64,000 nucleotides of DNA from Methylovirgula sp. (GCF_037200945.1 NZ_JBBCGP010000001.1:2292501-2356500), one strand, 5' to 3'; shown: positions 26,688 to 36,642, counted from the first letter of the stretch. A program made the numbers and translations. Notes: generated from the sequence alone by a model not told the origin.

Positions 26688-29479
26688 TGTTCGGGCTGCC
26701 GCTGGTTTTCGCTTTCCCCGCCGTTTTGCTCGCGCTCGCCAGCTTGCCGGTGCTGTATTATCTGCTGCGCGTTACGCCGCCGAACCCAAATCGCGTGCCG
26801 TTCCCGCCGCTGCGGCTTATTCTTGATCTGCAGCCGCAGGATGAGACGGCGGCGCGCACGCCCTGGTGGCTCTTGTTGCTGCGGCTGGCCATAGCGGCGG
26901 CGCTCATTCTCGCGATGGCGGGTCCGGTGCTCAATCCGTTGCCTACGGGCGCAGGCGGCAAGGCGCCCTTGCTTGTCGTGATTGATGATGGCTGGGCGGC
27001 GGCGCCGTCCTGGGACACACGGCAGGCCGCGGCGTCCGAGCGGATCGAAGCCGCGGGTCGCAGTGGCGAGCTTGTTGCGGTGGCGGCGGTGTCTGATGCG
27101 GGCCGTGAGATCGTTCTTAGCGATGCCACTCATGCCGTCGAGCGGCTGCGCGCGATCAAGCCGTTGCCCTATATGCCCGATCATCTCGCTTTGCTCATTC
27201 CGATCAAGAAGCTGGTCGATGCCGCGCCGAAGACGCAGATCGTCTGGATTGCCGATGGGCTCGCCGGGGGTCACGCGCGCGAATTCGCGGAGAAGCTTGC
27301 GAGGCTTGGCGCTCGCATCACGTTGGTGACAAGTCCCCAGGCGATCCGCGCGCTGGCCGGCCCCGAGAATCGGAGCGATGGCCTGAAAATCCGCGTCCTG
27401 CGCGCGTCGGCCGGGGGTGTCTCACAAGGCATTGTCCGCGCGCTTGATCCAAAAGGCCTTGCCATCGGCGAGACACGTTTTGAATTCTCCAAGGCTTCCT
27501 TGGAAACCAAAGCCAGCTTCGACCTGCCGGTCGATCTGCGCAACGACATCGCCCGGCTGGAAATCCTCGACGAACGTTCTGCCGGCGCGGTGTCCTTGCT
27601 CGATGCGCGTTGGAAGCGGCGCACGGTCGCCATCGTCAGCGACGAGACGGCGGATGTCTCGCTGCCGCTGCTGGCGCCGAATTATTATCTGCACAAAGCG
27701 CTGGCGCCCTTCGCCGATGTGCGCGAGGCGACACCCGGAACGCCGGATCCGATCGGCGTTCTGCTAGATCAGCATCCAGCGGTCATGATTCTTGCCGATG
27801 TCGGCACGCTCTCCGACACGGACTACGCGCGCCTGAAGCAATTCGTCGATGACGGCGGGCTGCTTCTGCGTTTCGCCGGCACGCGGCTCGCGGCGGGGTC
27901 TGATGGATTGGTGCCGGTACGGCTGCGGCGTGGTGGCCGCGTGCTGGGCGGCGCTCTGTCTTGGGAGACGCCCAAGCGGCTCGCGCCGTTCGATACGCAA
28001 AGTCCCTTCCTCGGGCTGGCGACGCCGAAAGATGTGACCGTGCGCCGTCAGGTGCTCGCCGAGCCCGATGCCGATGTGCCGGGGAAGACCTGGGCGCATC
28101 TCGTCGACGGCACGCCGCTTGTCACCGCCGCGCACGAAGGCAAAGGCATGATTGTGCTCTTCCATGTGACGGCGGATACGACCTGGTCGAACCTGCCGAT
28201 CTCCGGCCTGTTCGTGGATATGCTGCGCAAGATCGTCGATCTCTCGACCGTGCTTACGAAACCGGACGCAACCAACGCCGGCAATGAGAAGGTGGAAAGC
28301 GTGCCGCCGACGAGCATCCTCGACGGGTTCGGCGTGCTCGGGGCGCCGCCGCCGACCGCAAAGCCGGTGCCGATCAATTTCGAAGGCGCTGCGACCGCTG
28401 ACCACCCACCAGGCTTTTACGGACCGCCGGATCAATTGCTGGCCGTCAATGCCTTGCGCGCGACAGAGACATTGCAGGCAGCTGACTATTCCGGCCTCGG
28501 CTTCGCGCAAGAGGCTTTGCGGCAGGCGGCGCCGACTGATTTGCGGCCGATTCTATTGGCAATCGCGTTCTTGCTGTTCATCGCCGATTCGCTGGCCTCG
28601 CTGTGGCTTTCGGGCGGCCTGTCGCGCCGGTTTGGCCGTGCTGCTGCGGCGATCGTCGTCATCGGCGTGGCCGCGAGCCTCGGGCCTGTCTCGCATCTCA
28701 GGGCTGCCCCCCGCGCGGACGCGCCCTTGTCGCAAAGCGATCTGCAATCGGCGCTCAATACGCGGCTCGCCTATGTCATCAGCGGCGATCCGGATGTTGA
28801 TGGCGAGAGCAAAGCAGGCCTCACAACCCTCTCGCAGGTTCTGGCGCAGCGTACGTCGCTCATTCCCGGCACGCCGGTCGGAGTCGATCCGGCGCATGAC
28901 GAACTGGCCTTTTATCCGATGCTCTATTGGCCGATCGTCGCCGACCGGCCGCAGCCGTCCGCCGCAGCAATCGCCAAGGTCGCCGCTTATATGAAACAGG
29001 GCGGCACGATCATCTTCGATACCCGCGACGCCTTGACGGCGCATACTGACGGACCGCCGACGCCGGAGACATTGTGGCTGCGCCAGCTCCTGCATGGCGT
29101 CGATGTTCCGCAACTGGAACCGATCCCGCCGGATCACGTCGTCACCAAGACGTTTTATCTCATCGATGGTTTCGTCGGCCGTTATGAGACAGGGCAGACC
29201 TGGATCGAAGCGTTGCCGCCGCCAAATCCTGCCGATGGACAACGCCCGGCGCGCGCCGGCGATGGCGTTTCACCGATTCTCATCACTGCGAACGATCTCG
29301 CGGCCGGGTGGGCGGCCGACGACAACGGCGACAGCCTTTATGCGCTGATGCCGGGCGGCACGCGCCAGCATGAGTTGGCGCTACGCGGCGGCGTCAATCT
29401 CGTCATGTACACGCTGACCGGCAATTATAAGACCGATCAGGTGCATGTCCGCGATCTGCTGGAACGGCTGGCGCATTAG
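26687..29479 (+). CDS. BatA-like N terminus plus DUF4159 membrane protein
   Basis: A 930-residue membrane protein. The N terminus has the aerotolerance-regulator (BatA) form, with two helices and the linker LRVTPPNPNRVPFPPLRLIL. A VWA-like region follows, then a glutamine-amidotransferase-like middle with VMILADVGTLSDTDYARL. Another pair of helices at about residues 625-670 leads to a C-terminal DUF4159 domain (about 690-920). It completes the MoxR-DUF58 operon. The role is probably in envelope integrity or complex assembly; the exact function is unknown. Confidence 0.85.
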   Translation: MFGLPLVFAFPAVLLALASLPVLYYLLRVTPPNPNRVPFPPLRLILDLQPQDETAARTPWWLLLLRLAIAAALILAMAGPVLNPLPTGAGGKAPLLVVIDDGWAAAPSWDTRQAAASERIEAAGRSGELVAVAAVSDAGREIVLSDATHAVERLRAIKPLPYMPDHLALLIPIKKLVDAAPKTQIVWIADGLAGGHAREFAEKLARLGARITLVTSPQAIRALAGPENRSDGLKIRVLRASAGGVSQGIVRALDPKGLAIGETRFEFSKASLETKASFDLPVDLRNDIARLEILDERSAGAVSLLDARWKRRTVAIVSDETADVSLPLLAPNYYLHKALAPFADVREATPGTPDPIGVLLDQHPAVMILADVGTLSDTDYARLKQFVDDGGLLLRFAGTRLAAGSDGLVPVRLRRGGRVLGGALSWETPKRLAPFDTQSPFLGLATPKDVTVRRQVLAEPDADVPGKTWAHLVDGTPLVTAAHEGKGMIVLFHVTADTTWSNLPISGLFVDMLRKIVDLSTVLTKPDATNAGNEKVESVPPTSILDGFGVLGAPPPTAKPVPINFEGAATADHPPGFYGPPDQLLAVNALRATETLQAADYSGLGFAQEALRQAAPTDLRPILLAIAFLLFIADSLASLWLSGGLSRRFGRAAAAIVVIGVAASLGPVSHLRAAPRADAPLSQSDLQSALNTRLAYVISGDPDVDGESKAGLTTLSQVLAQRTSLIPGTPVGVDPAHDELAFYPMLYWPIVADRPQPSAAAIAKVAAYMKQGGTIIFDTRDALTAHTDGPPTPETLWLRQLLHGVDVPQLEPIPPDHVVTKTFYLIDGFVGRYETGQTWIEALPPPNPADGQRPARAGDGVSPILITANDLAAGWAADDNGDSLYALMPGGTRQHELALRGGVNLVMYTLTGNYKTDQVHVRDLLERLAH

Positions 29480-29495
29480 CCGGAAGGATCGAGTA

Positions 29496-30449
29496 TCAGC
29501 CGAGGTGGTCGATCGCCTCGTGTCGTGCGTTGCGGCGCAGGACTTGCGGAGGTTCTCCGAAGGCGCGCAAGAAGGCACGCCGCATATGGTCGCGGTCGCT
29601 GAATCCCGTTTGGCGTGCGACGATATCGATGGGATGTCGGCTCTGTTCCATGAGATTCCGCGCAGCCTCGACCCGCAAATTTTCAATCGCCTTCGCCGGC
29701 GACTGACCTGTTTCGGCGTGGAACGCCCGGCTGAACTGCCGGGGGCTGAGATGAGCCACATCCGCAAGCTCCGGAACGGTCAGCGGCTTGTGAAGATTCT
29801 CCCGAGCGTAGGCTAGCGTCGTCTGGATGCGATCTGATTTCGGCGACAACTCCAGGAGCGTGGAGAACTGCGACTGACCACCGCCGCGGCGGTGGTAGAT
29901 GACAAGCTTGCGGGCTACGGATTTCGCAAGCTCGGGGCCGAGATCATTTTCGATTAGTGCTAGGCCGAGGTCGATGCCGGCCGTCATGCCGGCGGAAGTC
30001 CAGATTGGGCCGTCGTTTATGAAGATCCGGTCTTCATCCATCTTCACTTTCGGAAATTGCCTCTGCAGTTCCCGTGCGTGAAGCCAATGGGTCGTGGCGT
30101 GCCGTCCGTCCAATAGACCTGCTTCCGCGAGCACGAACGCTCCTGTGCAAACCGCGGCGATGCGCTTATGCCGTTTTTGAGCGTCTTTCACGAAGGCGAT
30201 TAATCCCGGCGTCGACGGTGAGGGAATCGTCGCGCCGCCGACAACAAGGGTATCGAACGGCCTTTCGCTGAAAGCCTCGCTGTCGAGCGTCATGCCGGAC
30301 GAAGTTTCGACGCGGCCGCCGGCCTCGGAAACGAAGTGCAAATCGTAGGGTGGGTCGTCGGCAATCATGTTGGCGACCTCAAAAGCCGTGACGACGGCCA
30401 GCGCCATCACGGAATAGCCCGGATATACGACGAACGCGATGTCACGCAT
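29496..30449 (-). CDS. GlxA family transcriptional regulator
   Basis: A 317-residue regulator that joins a DJ-1/PfpI-like domain (about 1-180, with AVCTGAFVLAEAGLL around Cys101) to an AraC-type DNA-binding domain (about 215-310, with PELADVAHLSPRQFSRAFHAETGQSPAKA and the second helix-turn-helix IDIVARQTGFSDRDHMRRAF condensed). Such proteins sense small metabolites. It diverges from an SDR gene with a conserved-looking inverted repeat between them, so the SDR gene is the likely target. Its 3' end faces the DUF4159 gene at 16 bases. Confidence 0.88.
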   Translation of the reverse strand: MRDIAFVVYPGYSVMALAVVTAFEVANMIADDPPYDLHFVSEAGGRVETSSGMTLDSEAFSERPFDTLVVGGATIPSPSTPGLIAFVKDAQKRHKRIAAVCTGAFVLAEAGLLDGRHATTHWLHARELQRQFPKVKMDEDRIFINDGPIWTSAGMTAGIDLGLALIENDLGPELAKSVARKLVIYHRRGGGQSQFSTLLELSPKSDRIQTTLAYARENLHKPLTVPELADVAHLSPRQFSRAFHAETGQSPAKAIENLRVEAARNLMEQSRHPIDIVARQTGFSDRDHMRRAFLRAFGEPPQVLRRNARHEAIDHLG

Positions 30450-30456
30450 GACGGAT

Positions 30457-30498
30457 GTCTCATGTGTCCTAAATCACCGCTTATATGACATTTGAGAC
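30457..30498. promoter_or_regulatory. Inverted repeat between GlxA-type regulator and SDR gene
   Basis: Arms GTCTCATGTGTC (30457-30468) and GACATTTGAGAC (30487-30498) match at 10 of 12 positions as an inverted repeat with 30 bases between centers. The placement in the divergent promoter region suggests a binding site for the neighbouring AraC-type regulator. Confidence 0.45.
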
Positions 30499-30564
30499 GC
30501 GACGATGCAAGCGTATCTCTTCTTTGCAGGCTCGGTTCCGAGCGACCATAGAAGGAGTACATCC

Positions 30565-31383
30565 ATGAGCAGTTCCTCCCCCAAGGGCGCCGCCCTCATC
30601 ACCGGGGCATCGTCAGGCATCGGCGCTGTCTACGCCGATCGTCTGGCCAAGCGCGGCTATGACCTCATTCTCGTGGCACGAAACGAACAACGGCTGAACG
30701 CCGTCGCAGGCCGGCTTCGCGGGGAGACTGGCCGTCAGGTTACGGTGCTGCCCGCCGACCTGAATGACAAGGTAAGCCTTGCGAAAGTTGAGGCGGTGCT
30801 GCGGGACGACCCGAGCATCACTATGCTCGTAAACAATGCCGGCGTCGGCTCCGTCGCGTCGATCCTGCGAGCTGACGTCGACAAGATGGCGGCGATGATC
30901 GAGCTGAACATCACGGCTCTGACTCGTCTAACCTACGCGGTTGCGCCCGTATTCGCGGCGCGCGGTGCCGGTACGATCATCAATATCGCTTCGGTCGTCG
31001 GCATCGCCGTAGAGGCTTTGAATGGCGTCTATAGTGCTTCGAAATCCTATGTCCTGAGTTTCGGACATTCGTTGCAGAAGGATCTGGCTGAAAAGGGCGT
31101 TCGCGTACAGACGGTCCTTCCCGGTGCAACAGCAACAGAGTTTTGGGACGTCGCCGGCTACGCGCCGCAGAAAACCTCCGAGATCACCATGTCGGCCGAG
31201 GATTGCGTCGATGCGGCATTAGCCGGCCTCGACGCCGGCGAACAGGTCACCATCCCCGGCCTTCATGAAGGTGAACTATGGACGCGCTGGGAGGCGGAAC
31301 GCCGAGAACTTTCGACGAAGTTCGGAAACGCTAAACCCGCTCCTCGTTACAGGGCGGCAGCGGATAGCGTCGGCGCCGCGTAA
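30565..31383 (+). CDS. SDR family oxidoreductase
   Basis: A classical short-chain dehydrogenase/reductase of 272 residues. The NADP(H)-binding TGASSGIG is at residues 13-20, with ARNEQRL after the second strand. NNAG is at 90-93 and the catalytic Ser143, Tyr156 and Lys160 are in IASVVG and YSASK. The start at 30565 has AAGGAG upstream; a longer frame starts at 30505. The substrate is unknown. Its stop is 1 base from the convergent fliI stop, so this is the edge of the flagellar locus. Confidence 0.9.
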   Translation: MSSSSPKGAALITGASSGIGAVYADRLAKRGYDLILVARNEQRLNAVAGRLRGETGRQVTVLPADLNDKVSLAKVEAVLRDDPSITMLVNNAGVGSVASILRADVDKMAAMIELNITALTRLTYAVAPVFAARGAGTIINIASVVGIAVEALNGVYSASKSYVLSFGHSLQKDLAEKGVRVQTVLPGATATEFWDVAGYAPQKTSEITMSAEDCVDAALAGLDAGEQVTIPGLHEGELWTRWEAERRELSTKFGNAKPAPRYRAAADSVGAA

Positions 31384-31384
31384 C

Positions 31385-32710
31385 TCACTTCGCTTGCAAG
31401 GCGTCAGAGAGTTCGCGGAAGGCATCGCGCGAGGGCGGCGAGCTCGGCGATTGTGTCAAAGCATCGTAAAGCCTGGGCACGAGCGCGACGATCTGATCGA
31501 GATCGGTATCCTGTCCCGCCTGATAACCGCCCATCAACCGCAGGTCGCGCGTATCTTCATAACGCGCGACCATGGATTTCAATTTCAGGATCAGCGTCTG
31601 CTGCTCCTTGGTCCAGACGTGTTGTGCGAGTCGCGAGATCGAGGAGAGGATATTGACGGCCGGGAAGCGGCCGAGATCAGCGATCGCGCGGTCAAGCACG
31701 ATATGGCCGTCGAGCGTGCCGCGAATATTATCGGCAACGGGGTCGTTATGGTCGTCGCCATCGACGAGAACGGAGAAAATTCCGGTGATCGAACCGCTGC
31801 CTTCAACGCCCGGGCCGGCGCGCTCCAGCAATTTGGGCAGATCGCTGAAGACGCTTGGCGCATAGCCGCGCGCGACGGCGGGTTCGCCCGCCGCGAGCGC
31901 GACATCACGGGCCGCGTGCGCAAAGCGCGTCACCGAATCGAGGATCAGCAGGACGCTCTCGCCGCGGTCGCGGAAAAATTCGGCGATGGTCATCGCAGTC
32001 TTCGGCGCCAGACGACGCATCATTGGACTTTCGTCGCCCGTCGAGACCACGGTTACGGCCAACTTGCGATTTTGGCCGAGCGAATCGTCGAGAAATTCGC
32101 GGACCTCGCGGCCGCGCTCGCCGACGAGCCCGACGACGACGGCGCTGAAGCCTTTGGCGCCCGCCAACATGCCGAGGAGGGTCGATTTGCCGACGCCTGA
32201 GCCCGCGAAGATGCCGATACGCTGGCCCGCGCAAAGCGGCATGAAGAGGTCGATGGCGCGCACGCCGGTCCGCAGCGGTGTCTTCACGCGTGCCCGGTTC
32301 AACGCCTGCGGCGGCGGCGATTCGATCGAGCGGGTATGTTCACCACGCCGCAGCACGCCCTGGCTATCGATCGGGCGCCCCAGCGCATCGATAACGCGGC
32401 CCTTCCAGCTCACATCGGGAGAAAGATGCAAAGGCCCGATTCGATAGGCGCTGTCGCCAAGACCCGCGGCCGCGCCGACATCAAAACTTTTGACTGTCGC
32501 GCCCGAACCATCGACACGCACGACTTCACCCAATTGGGTTTCGCCGTCGTGCTCCATGCCGACGCATTCGCCGAGTTTGAGAAATTGCGAGAGGCCCGTG
32601 ATCCGATAATGTGAAGGCGCAACTTCACTGACAAAGCCGCCGATGCGAAGATCGCCGATTTCTTCGAGGCCGTAATTAATGGCCAGTTCGAGCCGTTCCA
32701 AAGCCGTCAT
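31385..32710 (-). CDS. fliI: Flagellum-specific ATPase FliI
   Basis: ATPase of the flagellar type III export apparatus, 441 residues. Walker A GSGVGKST is at residues 170-177, with GERGREVREFLDD following and Walker B LLILDSVTRFAHAARD. It is the last gene of a leftward operon with flgF and the DUF1217 gene. FliJ, often beside FliI, is not found in this window. Confidence 0.96.
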   Translation of the reverse strand: MTALERLELAINYGLEEIGDLRIGGFVSEVAPSHYRITGLSQFLKLGECVGMEHDGETQLGEVVRVDGSGATVKSFDVGAAAGLGDSAYRIGPLHLSPDVSWKGRVIDALGRPIDSQGVLRRGEHTRSIESPPPQALNRARVKTPLRTGVRAIDLFMPLCAGQRIGIFAGSGVGKSTLLGMLAGAKGFSAVVVGLVGERGREVREFLDDSLGQNRKLAVTVVSTGDESPMMRRLAPKTAMTIAEFFRDRGESVLLILDSVTRFAHAARDVALAAGEPAVARGYAPSVFSDLPKLLERAGPGVEGSGSITGIFSVLVDGDDHNDPVADNIRGTLDGHIVLDRAIADLGRFPAVNILSSISRLAQHVWTKEQQTLILKLKSMVARYEDTRDLRLMGGYQAGQDTDLDQIVALVPRLYDALTQSPSSPPSRDAFRELSDALQAK

Positions 32711-32732
32711 TGGAGGGGCCGCAGCCGAAAAA

Positions 32733-33458
32733 TCACGATGTTCCGCCGAGGATCGGCAGCGCGTCTTTCAAGGTACTTTCGTTCTTTTCGGAGCCGCCCG
32801 TGACGCTTTCGAACGCCCGCTGGATCGTCATCATCTTGGCCATTTCCATGATCGGATTGACGTTCGATCCTTCGATATGGCCCTGGACGATGCCGTTGGT
32901 ATTGAAGTCGAGAATCGGGCTCGCGGGCCTGTCGGGAATTACCCCGGAATTCTCATAACGGCTAAATCGCGCGCCGGGATCGATCTGAAAGAGCCCAAGC
33001 GCGCCGACCTGATTGATGCCCTGCGTGATCATTCCGTCACCGCCGATCACCGGGGGGCCAGCGGTGGGGTCGAGAATGAGCGGCGTTCCGCCTGCATCGA
33101 GGATCGGATGGCCGGCGAGCGATTCAAGTTCGCCCGAAGCTTTCATGCGCATACGCCCATCGCGGGTATATACCGTGCCGGCGGGGGTTTGGATCGCGAG
33201 GAAGCCCTCGCCTTGCACCGCGACGTCGAGCGGATTGTCCGTGCGCTCCAGCGGCCCCTCGGTCCGGGTCACATAGTCCTTGCCAGCGGTGGCATAGTCG
33301 ACGGGATCGGCGCCGGCCCGCGAGACATAGGTGTGGAAGCTGACGCCAGCCGCGCGATAGCCGACCGTGTTCATGTTGGCGACGTTCAACGCCAGGGATT
33401 CAAGCCGCCGTTCCAGCGTCAATTGCGCGGAAAGCGAAACGTAAGGCGCGCCTTGCAT
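32733..33458 (-). CDS. flgF: Flagellar basal-body rod protein FlgF
   Basis: Proximal rod protein, 241 residues. The N-terminal rod motif LESLALNVANMNTVGYRAAG and the C-terminal SNVNPIMEMAKMMTIQRAFE are diagnostic of FlgF/FlgG-type proteins; the length and the neighbours fliI and DUF1217 point to FlgF. It starts 2 bases after the DUF1217 gene ends, in the leftward operon. Confidence 0.93.
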   Translation of the reverse strand: MQGAPYVSLSAQLTLERRLESLALNVANMNTVGYRAAGVSFHTYVSRAGADPVDYATAGKDYVTRTEGPLERTDNPLDVAVQGEGFLAIQTPAGTVYTRDGRMRMKASGELESLAGHPILDAGGTPLILDPTAGPPVIGGDGMITQGINQVGALGLFQIDPGARFSRYENSGVIPDRPASPILDFNTNGIVQGHIEGSNVNPIMEMAKMMTIQRAFESVTGGSEKNESTLKDALPILGGTS

Positions 33459-33460
33459 CT

Positions 33461-34240
33461 TTACGATCCTCCCATCTTGAGGTTGGCGATGCTCAGGAGA
33501 AGGCTCTGGCTGATGCCCGGTTGCGACACAAGTAGCGCGATTGTCGGCGGCGCGCTGGTGCCACCTGTCGGATTTTGCGCATCGTAAGACGCGGTGAAAC
33601 GCCCGATGAACTTTTGCAAATATGTCGGATTTTGCAATTGGCTGATATTCAGCAATTGGCTGATTTCACCTGCCTGCGTATCGACGTTTTCGAGCGACAG
33701 CGTTGCGGGCAGGTTGAACACCGTCTCGACGACTTTCAACAGTGTCTTATCGCCGAGAATGCTGTAGGGGCTCGTAATCTGCGAAGCCATCCGCTTGAAA
33801 TAGAGCGCCATTTGCGCACCCTGATTCTGCTGGCCGACGTTGTTTTCGAGCGTCTGTTCGTAGAAATTGCTGACTGTTTGCTGCTGGACTGATTCCGAGC
33901 TTGTCGTCGTCGCGCCATTTTCCTGGAAATTGAAGGCGGTCGCGAGCGCCGTGTAGCTTGGATTATTGAGGCTGGCGGCAAAGCTGTTCGGCCCATCGCC
34001 TCCATTGAGAACTTTGATGATCAGGGCTTTTGCATTGATTTCGCTGCCAAGCCCAAACGCGTTCATGACGTAGTTGTAGAGCTTTGAGTTGTTGACGAGC
34101 TGCTGCGCGCTGGTCACGCTGCCAATATTATCGAGGAAATAACTCGTCTGCTGCTTGACCGAAGCTTCTGAAGCAACCGAGGTCGCGTAGTTCGAGCCGG
34201 ACCGGGTAACGGCATTGTAGAGTTGCGTGGCGGTCAGCAC
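33461..34240 (-). CDS. DUF1217 flagellar-locus protein
   Basis: A 259-residue DUF1217 protein, found in flagellar clusters of Rhizobiales. GTG at 34240 is chosen because it gives the family start MLTATQLYN and has GGGGAG 7 bases upstream; the frame stays open to 34270. It contains helical repeats with SVASEASVKQQTSYFLDNIG and YEQTLENNVGQQNQGAQMALYF. The C-terminal part suggests export as an axial or rod-associated protein, which is an inference. It heads the leftward operon and diverges from motA over about 150 bases. Confidence 0.75.
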   Translation of the reverse strand: MLTATQLYNAVTRSGSNYATSVASEASVKQQTSYFLDNIGSVTSAQQLVNNSKLYNYVMNAFGLGSEINAKALIIKVLNGGDGPNSFAASLNNPSYTALATAFNFQENGATTTSSESVQQQTVSNFYEQTLENNVGQQNQGAQMALYFKRMASQITSPYSILGDKTLLKVVETVFNLPATLSLENVDTQAGEISQLLNISQLQNPTYLQKFIGRFTASYDAQNPTGGTSAPPTIALLVSQPGISQSLLLSIANLKMGGS

Positions 34241-34392
34241 GGTCAAGCTCCCCTTGATGTTCCTTTCCACTTGTTACGCCGCTGGCTTGTCCGGGGCTGA
34301 CTTTGGGGGCTGAGGCGGCCCAGTCCGGATATCAGCTTCGGGCAAGCCTGCGCGCTTACCAAAAAGCTTGACCCAAAGGCGGAGGGGCAGCC

Positions 34393-35265
34393 TTGAGTTT
34401 CATCATCGGTATCGTAATTGCCATGGGCTGCATCGTCGGCGGCTTCGCGAGCGAGGGCGGCCACCTGTCCGTTATCTGGCAACCGATGGAATATATAATG
34501 ATTGCCGGCGCGGCGGTTGGCACGTTCATCGTCGCCAATTCGCTCTCGACGATTAAAGATACCGGCAGTGCCATAATGGAAGGCATCATGGGTAAGTCGC
34601 CGAGCCAGCGCGATTATCTCGATGTGCTCGGTGTGCTCTATTCGCTGATGCGGGAATTGCGTGGCAAGGCGCGCAACGAAGTCGAGTCGCATGTCGACAA
34701 TCCCGATGAATCGGAAATCTTTCGCAGTTTCCCCAATGTCCTGAAGGACAAGGAGCTGACCCACTTTATTTGCGACTATGTCCGCTTGCTCATTGTCGGC
34801 AATGCGCGCACGCACGAGATCGAATCCTTGATGGACGAGGAAATCGAGACGATCACCCACGACCGTTTGAAACCATACTACTCCCTCACGGCGATGAGCG
34901 ATGCGATGCCAGCGCTGGGCATCGTTGCCGCCGTCCTCGGCGTCATCAAGGCGATGGGCGCGCTCAATCAGTCACCGGAGCTTCTTGGTGGCCTGATCGG
35001 CTCGGCGCTGGTCGGCACGTTCGGGGGGATCCTTCTTTCTTATGGCTTCACCGCGCCGCTGGCGCAAAAGATCAAGGTGACGCGCGAGAAACGCCTGCGC
35101 GTCTATTTCATCGTCAAGCAAACTTTGCTGGCTTTCATGAATGGCGCCATGCCGCAAATCGCGCTCGAGCATGGGCGTAAAACGATCTCCTCTCATGATC
35201 GCCCGACGATCGATATGGTTGAAAACGAGACGATCTCCGGTGGTCCCGCACGGCAGGCAGCATGA
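34393..35265 (+). CDS. motA: Flagellar motor stator protein MotA
   Basis: Stator subunit of 290 residues that with MotB forms the proton channel turning the rotor. Four hydrophobic helices are visible, with a large cytoplasmic loop carrying LSLMRELRGKARNE-like charged residues (here YSLMRELRGKARNE) and the segment AMPALGIVAAVLGVIKAM. The start is TTG at 34393 with GGAGGGG upstream. Its last 4 bases overlap fliM. Confidence 0.96.
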   Translation: MSFIIGIVIAMGCIVGGFASEGGHLSVIWQPMEYIMIAGAAVGTFIVANSLSTIKDTGSAIMEGIMGKSPSQRDYLDVLGVLYSLMRELRGKARNEVESHVDNPDESEIFRSFPNVLKDKELTHFICDYVRLLIVGNARTHEIESLMDEEIETITHDRLKPYYSLTAMSDAMPALGIVAAVLGVIKAMGALNQSPELLGGLIGSALVGTFGGILLSYGFTAPLAQKIKVTREKRLRVYFIVKQTLLAFMNGAMPQIALEHGRKTISSHDRPTIDMVENETISGGPARQAA

Positions 35266-36212
35266 CTTCGAGCGCTCAATCCAAAGCAGAAACAGGTGCG
35301 CGGTCGACTGCGCCGGAGCGGCTGTTCGATTCCGCTGGCATTTCGATCGAGCGCCTGCCGTTTTTGCGCGTCATCTTCGATCGGCTCGCCACACATTGTG
35401 CTGAAAACGCGCGCCAACTCTCGACAGCACCCGCCTATTTCACTGTCAGTTCTGTGAAGACAGAGCGAATCGGTGCCGTGCTGGAGGCCGCCGAGGGCAA
35501 GGCCATTGTTTCCATGCTGCATGCCCAGGCCTGGGACGCCCGCATCATGATCGGGCTCGACAACAAGCTTGTCTTTGGGCTTGTCGAGGCTTTGTTTGGC
35601 GGCGATGGCAGCGAGCCGCCCTATACCGAGAATCGGAGCCTGACGAATATCGAGATGCGCGTGGCGCAGAAAACGCTCGATATCATCGCGCGTTCGCTCC
35701 AAACCGCACTTTCGGTGATTCAGGAAATGCATTTCAAGTTCGAGCGGCTTGAAACGCGAATGGACTTCGCTGTGATCGCGCCGCGCAACAGTTTCGCCGT
35801 CCTGGCGAAACTCAATTTGCGCATCCTTGGCCGCTCGGGCGAGATTTTCGTGGTTCTGCCGCAGGCCGCAATCAATCCCATCCGTCAAAGCCTGTCTGTT
35901 GATCACGGTAATGATGTCGCCGCGGCGGACCCTCGCTGGACCAAGCAGATCGAAAGCGAAGTCAGCAAGGCCGATGTCGTCGTCCAGGCGATTCTCGAGG
36001 AAGACGGGTTCACTCTCGGCGACATCGCGGATCTCAAGGTCGGCAATATCCTGCATCTGAAATCGACGCCGAAGAGCCGGGTGAAGCTTGAGTGCAACGC
36101 TGAGCCATTGTTCTGGTGTCATCTCGGCCAGGCGGAAGGCAAATATACGCTCCGGGTCGACGATATTTACGATAATGAGCCGGACTTTCTGGGTGGGCTC
36201 GTCGGTCAATGA
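35262..36212 (+). CDS. fliM: Flagellar motor switch protein FliM
   Basis: C-ring protein of 316 residues that binds CheY-P and sets rotation direction. The core shows FGLVEALFGGDG and LTNIEMRVAQKTLDIIARSLQ, followed by a C-terminal SpoA domain with LGDIADLKVGNILHL. The N-terminal CheY-binding peptide is not obvious, as is usual in rhizobial FliM. It overlaps motA by 4 bases and precedes fliN. Confidence 0.93.
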   Translation: MTSSAQSKAETGARSTAPERLFDSAGISIERLPFLRVIFDRLATHCAENARQLSTAPAYFTVSSVKTERIGAVLEAAEGKAIVSMLHAQAWDARIMIGLDNKLVFGLVEALFGGDGSEPPYTENRSLTNIEMRVAQKTLDIIARSLQTALSVIQEMHFKFERLETRMDFAVIAPRNSFAVLAKLNLRILGRSGEIFVVLPQAAINPIRQSLSVDHGNDVAAADPRWTKQIESEVSKADVVVQAILEEDGFTLGDIADLKVGNILHLKSTPKSRVKLECNAEPLFWCHLGQAEGKYTLRVDDIYDNEPDFLGGLVGQ

Positions 36213-36288
36213 AGATCAGCCGTCCGGCCGGCGGTGCGGTCAATATTCGCGCGGCGGGCCCGCGGCAAGGGAATAGAGGCGCGGTATC

Positions 36289-36639
36289 ATGACAGAGAAC
36301 GAAACTTCACCATTGGACAGCTTCGGCAGCATCGTCGACGAGATGGCGGCGCCACGCCCGACGCAGCCGGACGAGGGACGCAATCTCGATGCAATTTTGC
36401 GTATCCCGATTACGTTGCAGGTTGTGCTCGGCTCCGCTACGATGCCGGTTGCAAACCTGCTGAAGCTCGGCCGCGGCGCCGTGGTGCCGCTCGATCATCG
36501 CGTGGGCGAGCCAGTTGACGTCGTCGTCAACGGACGCGTTGTCGCGCGCGGCGAAGTGGTTGTTGTCGAAGATGATACATCCCGCTTCGGCGTCTCGCTG
36601 ACAGAGGTCATCAACGCGACGACGGCCAGCGAGCGCTAA
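36289..36639 (+). CDS. fliN: Flagellar motor switch protein FliN
   Basis: C-ring protein of 116 residues. It contains one SpoA domain: ILRIPITLQVVLGSATMPVA, then LLKLGRGAVVPLDHRVGEPV and VNGRVVARGEVVVVEDD. It lies 76 bases after fliM and 3 bases before fliG, in the conserved C-ring gene order. Confidence 0.95.
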   Translation: MTENETSPLDSFGSIVDEMAAPRPTQPDEGRNLDAILRIPITLQVVLGSATMPVANLLKLGRGAVVPLDHRVGEPVDVVVNGRVVARGEVVVVEDDTSRFGVSLTEVINATTASER

Positions 36640-36642
36640 GCG

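Noticed and set aside
34241..34392. CtrA box between the DUF1217 gene and motA
   Set aside because: No TTAA-N7-TTAA pattern is present in this divergent region. It holds promoters by position only.
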